Below, piece after piece: positions 16,706-21,652 of a DNA stretch of 21,652 nt. How positions within the stretch are numbered: the stretch's first letter is position 1; each line of letters begins with the position of its first letter. Below the pieces are notes generated by a model, which ran no database searches, was not told where the DNA came from, and was given only the letters and a program-made list of their open reading frames with translations. The stretch spans positions 1 through 21,652 of the forward strand of contig CAWGLW010000002.1 in the NCBI GenBank assembly GCA_963823525.1, given 5' to 3'. The stretch is from CAWGLW01 sp963823525. GTDB taxonomy: Bacteria > Pseudomonadota > Gammaproteobacteria > Steroidobacterales > Steroidobacteraceae. The position numbers were made by a program, and so were the translations under genes.

Positions 16706-16740
16706 TGACAGCCGTTGTCACCTACTGACAAAGTTTGTCA
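16706..16740. promoter_or_regulatory. Candidate PilR upstream activating site: two tandem dyads
   Basis: Two 15-bp inverted repeats of the form TGACA-N5-TGTCA occur at 16706-16720 and 16726-16740, exactly 20 bp (two helical turns) apart. The second is the core of a perfect 17-bp palindrome at 16725-16741. A further TTGTC half-site is at 16699-16703. They lie about 120 and 140 bp upstream of the predicted pilA transcription start, a usual distance for activators of sigma-54 promoters. PilR of Pseudomonas is reported to bind repeated C/GTGTC elements, which these resemble. The second dyad overlaps the stop codon of the flavoprotein gene. Binding by PilR is inferred. Confidence 0.6.
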
Positions 16741-18372
16741 GGCAGCCGCACGGCCCGGGCCGGGTTCCGAGTCCGCAGCATCCACCGAAGATGAGGAATG
16801 TTCCTCGTGATAGTCCTCTTCGGTGTTAATCGCCCAGATCGCCTTCTTGTCGAGGCGATCATCGATCAGGCAATCTACTGCTGCCTTCGCGGCAAGCATC
16901 GAGTGATCCTGGTTGTTGTAACGGTGCATCCCGTTGCGGCCGATTGCATAGAGATTCTCGAATGAGTCGAGGTAGTCCCTGACGATGCCGATGTCGCGAT
17001 ACTCTCCGAAGTAGGCCGGGTAGGCTTTCGGCACGCGGACCACGGTTCCATCCAGCACATCACGCCGGTCGATGAGCCCGATCTTCTCTAGTTCTTCAGC
17101 GGCAAAAGACAGGAATTTCGGATCTTCCGCCTGCCATAGGTCATCCCCCTCGGCGCAGAAATATTCCAGCCCGAGCGATATCGTCCCGGGGTCGGCGACG
17201 AGGTCCGGGCTCCAGTTGTTAAAGATCTGCAGCCGGCCCAGGCGCACGTCGGGTTCCTGGATGTAGATCCAGTTGTCGGGCGGCAAGCCGTTGCCGGTCG
17301 TGTCGCTCGAGCCGCCACCGCCGGGCAGCATTCGGCGCACGACCAGTCCGGCCGTCATGAAGTCGCGGTAGGGAAGTCCGCCAGCCACACGATGAACGGT
17401 GGCATCATCCGGCTGCAGTTGCTCGGCCAGCGCGTTCAGCGGCATCGTTGAGATGAACGCATCGCATTCGATCCAGCGAGTCATGCCGGTGGCTGTGTCC
17501 AGCACCTCCGCCGCCTGCACACTGGTCCCGCTCTTGCGCAGACCGACCACCCGATGGTTCAGATGAACTTCGCCGCCGCCCTCAGCGATCTTCTCCGCCA
17601 CGGTCTCCCACATCTGTCCTGGGCCCAGGCGGGGGTACAGGAACCGTTCGATCAGGCTGGTTTCCACGTCCTTCTGCTGAATGCCCGTATCGCGCCGGAC
17701 AGCCGACTTCAATGCATGGGCGATTGCCGACGTCACGGACAGGCCCTTGATCCGCTGCGCACCCCATTCTGCAGAGATCTCGTGGCAGGGGACGCCCCAG
17801 ACCTTCTCCGTATAGTCCTTGAAAAATGTGCGATACAGGCGATCGCCAAATCGATTGACGAAGAAGTCCTCGAGCGTCGACTCGGGGTGGCGTGGGAAGA
17901 CCCGTGATTTCGTGTAACTCACGCCCAGCAGGCCCGCCTCGGCCAGGCCCAGGTTCGTCAGCGTCTTTGCATTCAGTTTCAGCGGGTAATCGAAGAATCG
18001 TCGGCGATAATAGATTCGTGACAGCCGAGAACGCACGAGCATGACATTCTGGTCGGATGTTTCTCTTTCGGGTCGGGGAGAGAAATCCCGCGACTGCCCC
18101 TGATAGGCCATGTGTATCGGGCCTTCAAGGATGGAACGGTCACTGACCGGCAGGATGTCCTGCCACCAGTCCATGACCCAGTCCGACTTGGAGAAGAATC
18201 GGTGCCCGCCGAGATCCATCCGGTTGCCGCGGTAGTTGACGGTCTTGGAAATACCGCCCACCTGGCTGTCTGCCTCCAGGACGATGGGTTGATAGTCTGA
18301 CCGGCGCAAGAGTTCCAGTGCGGCTGTCAGTCCAGCCGGACCCGCGCCCGCGATAACAACCTTCTTCTTCAT
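16738..18372 (-). CDS. FAD/NAD(P)-binding oxidoreductase, UDP-galactopyranose-mutase/amine-oxidase-like
   Basis: The 544-residue protein has an N-terminal dinucleotide-binding fold, VVIAGAGPAGLTAALELL (5-22), with E33 positioned for the ribose. QVGGISKTV and MDLGGHRFFSK (52-62) are the flavin-contacting region shared by UDP-galactopyranose mutases and protoporphyrinogen-oxidase-like enzymes. Near the C terminus AIGRNGMHRYNNQDHSM matches the late FAD-binding segment. Protein length exceeds the usual 370-400 of bacterial Glf. The function is therefore uncertain: a flavin-dependent modification of a sugar nucleotide or polyprenyl-linked sugar is plausible because it is coupled by ATGA to gtrA. 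The last 40 residues are charged and low-complexity. The stop codon lies in the pilA control region. Confidence 0.8.
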   Translation of the reverse strand: MKKKVVIAGAGPAGLTAALELLRRSDYQPIVLEADSQVGGISKTVNYRGNRMDLGGHRFFSKSDWVMDWWQDILPVSDRSILEGPIHMAYQGQSRDFSPRPERETSDQNVMLVRSRLSRIYYRRRFFDYPLKLNAKTLTNLGLAEAGLLGVSYTKSRVFPRHPESTLEDFFVNRFGDRLYRTFFKDYTEKVWGVPCHEISAEWGAQRIKGLSVTSAIAHALKSAVRRDTGIQQKDVETSLIERFLYPRLGPGQMWETVAEKIAEGGGEVHLNHRVVGLRKSGTSVQAAEVLDTATGMTRWIECDAFISTMPLNALAEQLQPDDATVHRVAGGLPYRDFMTAGLVVRRMLPGGGGSSDTTGNGLPPDNWIYIQEPDVRLGRLQIFNNWSPDLVADPGTISLGLEYFCAEGDDLWQAEDPKFLSFAAEELEKIGLIDRRDVLDGTVVRVPKAYPAYFGEYRDIGIVRDYLDSFENLYAIGRNGMHRYNNQDHSMLAAKAAVDCLIDDRLDKKAIWAINTEEDYHEEHSSSSVDAADSEPGPGRAAA

Positions 18373-18800
18373 CGAGTCATTTCCTTGGCGGAGCCGCCCG
18401 ACGGCTCACGTCGCCACTGCGAGAACAGGAACAGGCGACGAAGTCCAAAATTGACGCCGAAAGTCAATCCGGCAGCAAACAGCTTAGCGAACAAATAGTG
18501 AAGCCCCAAGCCGTCCACGAAGGCATACATCGCAGCAAGGTTGACGATGAGACCGACGACACCCACGGCCAGGAAGAAGCCAAATTCCAGGCGCGTATCT
18601 TCAACTCTCCGAAACGCGAAAATGTGTCGCACCGAGGCCCAGTAAACAAACACTGTACCCGCCAGGAATGCGATGGCCGCGGCAGGCAGGTAGGGGATGC
18701 CCAACAGGGAAACCTGGATCGCGAGTAACCCGATGTCGAGCACAAACGCAGCAGCCGAGGCGGCAACATAGCCCCCGGCCTCCTTTAAGAGCCGAGTCAT
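18369..18800 (-). CDS. GtrA-family membrane protein
   Basis: The 143-residue protein has four hydrophobic segments (about 10-30, 38-58, 73-95, 100-120), the typical size and topology of GtrA. FVYWASVRHIFAFR (51-64) and FGVNFGLRRLFLF (114-126) are family hallmarks. GtrA proteins are proposed to flip polyprenyl-phosphate-linked sugars to the periplasm. ATG 18800 overlaps the stop of the upstream membrane protein as ATGA; the open frame extends further upstream only over that gene. The stop overlaps the flavoprotein start. It probably works with the DPM1/GtrB-like GT2 at 14724-15923 and one of the large membrane proteins. Confidence 0.92.
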   Translation of the reverse strand: MTRLLKEAGGYVAASAAAFVLDIGLLAIQVSLLGIPYLPAAAIAFLAGTVFVYWASVRHIFAFRRVEDTRLEFGFFLAVGVVGLIVNLAAMYAFVDGLGLHYLFAKLFAAGLTFGVNFGLRRLFLFSQWRREPSGGSAKEMTR

Positions 18801-20749
18801 CCGGTTGCTCCGCTGCGGAAATTGCTGCAGTCGTAAAGGTACAATCGCTCTCCGGGCGCGGGCCACTCGCGACTGCTCATGGCAAGCCCGATGTCCTCTT
18901 CCGACACGACGAAGCCCAGTTCCGGGTCCCGGCAAATGCTTTGCAATATCCCGCTGGTCAGCTTATTGGGTTCGATGTCGGTGACCGCAGGGCTTATGAA
19001 CCAGAAGTCCTTATTTATATAGGGTTCCAGCACCAGAGCGCGCCGGACGATTTCGTCGGCCAGTTCTTCGGAAAAGACGATGCCCCCGGACTGCGAGCGG
19101 GTCAGGTAAGAGCGCCGTTCCAGAAGAAACCATGTCTCGCGCAGGTTGTTATACCAAAGAACCTCCGAATCTTCGGGTATCGCCGCGCGCCAGTCCGCAA
19201 ACGCCGCATGCTCCTCGGTTCCGAAAGACCGTGCTGTCCACTGAAGTATTGCCCCAGAGCCGTTCAGCACGAGCAGCGCAATCGCTGCTCCGGCGACCAG
19301 CGCCCCGCGCATCGGTGTCCAGGCAAAACGTGCCACGGTACAGGCGCAGACAGCCAGTATCGCGGCGGGGATCCGGAATTGAAGCAGATTCAATATCTGA
19401 CTGTCACCGGCGCCCGCAAGCACGCCTTCATCCTGCCCGAGGAGTTCCCACGCCAATGACATGGTGACCACCGATGAAACCAGTACGGCCATCAGCATCA
19501 CCCAGGCACCGATTCGCACTGTGCGCTGAAGATCACCAGAGATATGCGACCGCATCGTCCAAAGCAAAAACGCCACGCCGGCGAGCAGGGTTGGCAACAT
19601 GTCGACCAGGGGCGACCGGACAGTCATCGGCGCAACGAACAGCCAGGCGGCGCCGAGCATAACCGCTGCACTGCGCCCCGGTGACGATGAACGCCAGAGC
19701 GTCAGCAGAAGTGCCGGCAACAGGCCGATTGACAGGAGGCGGGCCAGCCAGATCCAACGCCACGGCTGGCCTTGAATCAGTGCTTCCAGGTGCAGCCAGA
19801 GGCTGCTGATCACGGCCAGCGCAAGGCCCGCGAGGGCCACGCCCACCGCGCAGCCGGCAGCGAGTCGCGCGTTCCGGTTCGGTATCGCCACGGCCGCCAG
19901 ACACAGTGTCAGCAAGCTGAACAATGCGTCATTCCAGTCCGCTGCGCGCCACAAGTCGATGAACAGGAAGCTGCTGCGAAACATCGTGATTGCCAGCCAG
20001 CGACCTTCCATGAACGGAGACTCACCGCCGAGCGCGTAGCTCCCGAGAATCGCCGTCATCACGCCAGCGGTGAGCAGCGCAGGCACCCAGCGTGTCGAGT
20101 ACTTCTTGGCGAACCAAATGCACCCGGCCAGTATCGCGGCCGGAAATGCGATCAACGGGTGCATCGCGATACCGAGCGCCAGCGTGACTGCGGCAAAAAG
20201 CGGCTTGTCGCGGAACAAAAGCCACAGACCGGCCAGCGACAGCACTTCCGCGGGCAATCGCGCGGTCATAAAAGGCTCGGCGTAGTGGAAAACCCCCAGC
20301 CCGCCATAGTTGCTGGAAAGCGTGATCAGCAGCCCGAGCCCGAACAGCGCCGGGTTGGTGCCGGCCAATTGCCTCAACAGCAAAAAGGCCATCGTGTACC
20401 AGAGCAGCTGACACACTAATACTGCCCATGCAGCGGCTGTCTCGAGTCCGAACGTGTCGATCAGAACAGCATAAAGACCTGGAAATATCGTGAATTCTTC
20501 CTGCGATCGATATTGGAGGAAAATGTCGTTGGCGTAGAGCTCGGGCTTGAGTTTGACCAAGGCTTCAATCGCATAGCCTTGCGCGTCATGCGCCATACCG
20601 CCGTACGGCATCAGCACGACGAGCCAGATAGCTGCGTACAGGAGAAGCAGCGCGACCAGGCCGATCTTGCCGCCGGAGTGGCCGGCCGCTGACCATGGTG
20701 TGGCAGCTGAGTTCACAGGCAAGGCATCAGTCGAGGCATCGGAATTCAT
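18797..20749 (-). CDS. Large polytopic membrane protein, probable GT-C glycosyltransferase
   Basis: The 650-residue protein has about 12 hydrophobic segments in residues 28-510 and a soluble C-terminal domain of about 140 residues. After the first span comes MPYGGMAHDAQGYAIEAL; the aspartate (D55) sits where GT-C enzymes carry their catalytic acidic residue in the first periplasmic loop. The C-terminal domain has EVLWYNNLRETWFLLERRSY and ends with a WPAPGERLYLYDC stretch. This domain is clearly paralogous to that of the next gene upstream (20849-21652). It is coupled to gtrA by ATGA, which suggests it receives the flipped sugar and transfers it to a periplasmic acceptor. No named family was recognised, so the enzymatic role is inferred from topology and context. 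The ATG at 20749 has no strong ribosome binding site. Confidence 0.75.
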   Translation of the reverse strand: MNSDASTDALPVNSAATPWSAAGHSGGKIGLVALLLLYAAIWLVVLMPYGGMAHDAQGYAIEALVKLKPELYANDIFLQYRSQEEFTIFPGLYAVLIDTFGLETAAAWAVLVCQLLWYTMAFLLLRQLAGTNPALFGLGLLITLSSNYGGLGVFHYAEPFMTARLPAEVLSLAGLWLLFRDKPLFAAVTLALGIAMHPLIAFPAAILAGCIWFAKKYSTRWVPALLTAGVMTAILGSYALGGESPFMEGRWLAITMFRSSFLFIDLWRAADWNDALFSLLTLCLAAVAIPNRNARLAAGCAVGVALAGLALAVISSLWLHLEALIQGQPWRWIWLARLLSIGLLPALLLTLWRSSSPGRSAAVMLGAAWLFVAPMTVRSPLVDMLPTLLAGVAFLLWTMRSHISGDLQRTVRIGAWVMLMAVLVSSVVTMSLAWELLGQDEGVLAGAGDSQILNLLQFRIPAAILAVCACTVARFAWTPMRGALVAGAAIALLVLNGSGAILQWTARSFGTEEHAAFADWRAAIPEDSEVLWYNNLRETWFLLERRSYLTRSQSGGIVFSEELADEIVRRALVLEPYINKDFWFISPAVTDIEPNKLTSGILQSICRDPELGFVVSEEDIGLAMSSREWPAPGERLYLYDCSNFRSGATG

Positions 20750-20848
20750 CGGTCTGAAGTATCTGGCTATTGGGTGTCCGGTGCCGAATTATGTCGTCCC
20801 GACCACCGGAAAGTTGTGACACACATCTCGCGCCCGCGATCTGCCGGG

Positions 20849-21652
20849 CTACGGGACGCTGGCCACCGCGAATTCTGCGCACCTGTAAAGATAAACCCGG
20901 CTCCCGGGGCCAGGCCACTCCACGCTACCGACGTATCCGTCCCTGTCTGTCTCGAGGACAAGAAAATCCAGATCCGCGGCTGCACACGCTTCGCTGGGAT
21001 CCGGATTTCTGCATTCGCTTCCAGACGCGCATGCTTTGCCAAACCAGTCATCCGGGTCCGCGAACCCAGCCAGTTCGACGGCTCGCCGGCGTGCCTCGCC
21101 GGCCAGATCCTGCGAGAAGACGATTCCCGCCAGCTGCGACGCGGACAGGAAAGAGCGCCGCTCAAGCAGAAACCATGCACCCTGCGGAAAGTCTGGCCAG
21201 AGTACCTCTGCATCCGTCGGGATCATCGCCTTCCAAACTGCGAATTTTGCCGCGTCCTCGTCGAAGATCACTCCCTGTGCCCAACTGAGGCGGGTCCCAG
21301 CTGCGCCCCCGATGAGCAGTGCAGCCGATAAGCCAGCGACCAACGCAACCCCTACAAACGATCGCGTCGCGCCGGTGGTCAGATACCAGGCCGCAAGTAC
21401 GATTGCAGCGGCAATCGGCGGAAACGACTTCATGATTTCAACCGAGAGTTCGATCCATCGCGGATCCGTGCCGAAGTGGAAGCGGCCGCCGGCTACTGCA
21501 AGCGCTGAAGCAACTGCCCCAGCGCCACTTAGAAAGAGCAGCGTCCAGCTGCCGGCAAGCAATAACCGGGCGACGCGTTCCGGGCACTTGTCGCGGGCGA
21601 CCCAGAGGGCAACGGCGATCACCGCGATCAAAGCCCCGGCGCCGACCGGCGG
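20849..21652 (-). CDS. Partial membrane protein, tandem paralogue of the preceding gene (5' end off the window)
   Basis: The frame is open to the right edge, so only the C-terminal part (267 codons before the stop) is seen; an in-frame TTG at 21631 is most likely internal. It holds the last three or four membrane spans and a soluble C-terminal domain. That domain matches the one encoded at 18797-20749: EVLW, WFLLERRS, GIVFS, RRAVEL, DWF and EWPGPGSRVYLYRC align in order. Two cysteines in the insert GKACASGSECRNPD are not shared by the paralogue. The two genes are 99 bp apart in the same direction and probably arose by tandem duplication, perhaps with diverged acceptor or donor specificity. 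Function is inferred as for the paralogue. Confidence 0.78.
   Translation of the reverse strand, partial: PPVGAGALIAVIAVALWVARDKCPERVARLLLAGSWTLLFLSGAGAVASALAVAGGRFHFGTDPRWIELSVEIMKSFPPIAAAIVLAAWYLTTGATRSFVGVALVAGLSAALLIGGAAGTRLSWAQGVIFDEDAAKFAVWKAMIPTDAEVLWPDFPQGAWFLLERRSFLSASQLAGIVFSQDLAGEARRRAVELAGFADPDDWFGKACASGSECRNPDPSEACAAADLDFLVLETDRDGYVGSVEWPGPGSRVYLYRCAEFAVASVP

Noticed and set aside
19772..20419. Plus-strand 215-codon open frame opposite the large membrane protein
   Set aside because: Gln/Arg/His-rich without motifs, and antisense to continuous hydrophobic membrane spans of the real gene.

Overview
The window looks like part of a surface-polysaccharide (O-antigen or exopolysaccharide) locus of a Gram-negative, moderately GC-rich proteobacterium. 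A gammaproteobacterium is most likely, judging from the type IV major pilin with a sigma-54 promoter, the rml (rfb) genes and the GtrA-type genes. Genus cannot be assigned from the sequence alone. There is no rRNA, tRNA, CRISPR array or intact mobile element.

Layout. (1) 135-4480, minus strand: a tightly packed operon in transcription order rfbA, rfbC, rfbD, rfbB, then a class I methyltransferase. This is the complete dTDP-L-rhamnose pathway; rfbC and rfbD appear to start at GTG and TTG in translationally coupled overlaps. (2) 4481-4758: divergent intergenic region. (3) 4759-9299, plus strand: five genes, each joined to the next by a 4-bp ATGA overlap: GT2 glycosyltransferase, DegT-family aminotransferase, NeuD/PglD-like sugar N-acyltransferase, methyltransferase and a Wzx-like flippase. 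(4) 9300-9671: no intact gene, but the decayed remains of a HAF-repeat protein gene. (5) 9672-12752, minus strand: a GT2 glycosyltransferase followed by an OafA-like acyltransferase-SGNH gene broken by one frameshift. (6) 13005-14756, plus strand: a GT-C-like membrane protein whose 3' end overlaps the next, convergent gene. (7) 14724-21652, minus strand: in transcription order a truncated membrane protein running off the right edge, its tandem paralogue, gtrA, a UDP-galactopyranose-mutase-like flavoprotein, pilA with its own sigma-54 promoter and terminator, and a DPM1/GtrB-like GT2 with C-terminal membrane segments.

How the parts fit. RfbA and RfbB make dTDP-4-keto-6-deoxyglucose. RfbC and RfbD turn it into dTDP-rhamnose, while the aminotransferase and N-acyltransferase could divert the same intermediate to an acylated amino-deoxy sugar. 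Glycosyltransferases and methyltransferases would assemble and decorate the repeat unit, and the flippase would export it. The GtrB-like GT2, GtrA and the large membrane proteins resemble the three-component periplasmic glycosylation modules (polyprenyl-phosphate-sugar synthase, flippase, GT-C transferase). Because they flank pilA, pilin glycosylation is a plausible but unproven role. No Wzy polymerase, Wzz chain-length regulator or initiating sugar-phosphate transferase was recognised, so the locus probably extends past the window.
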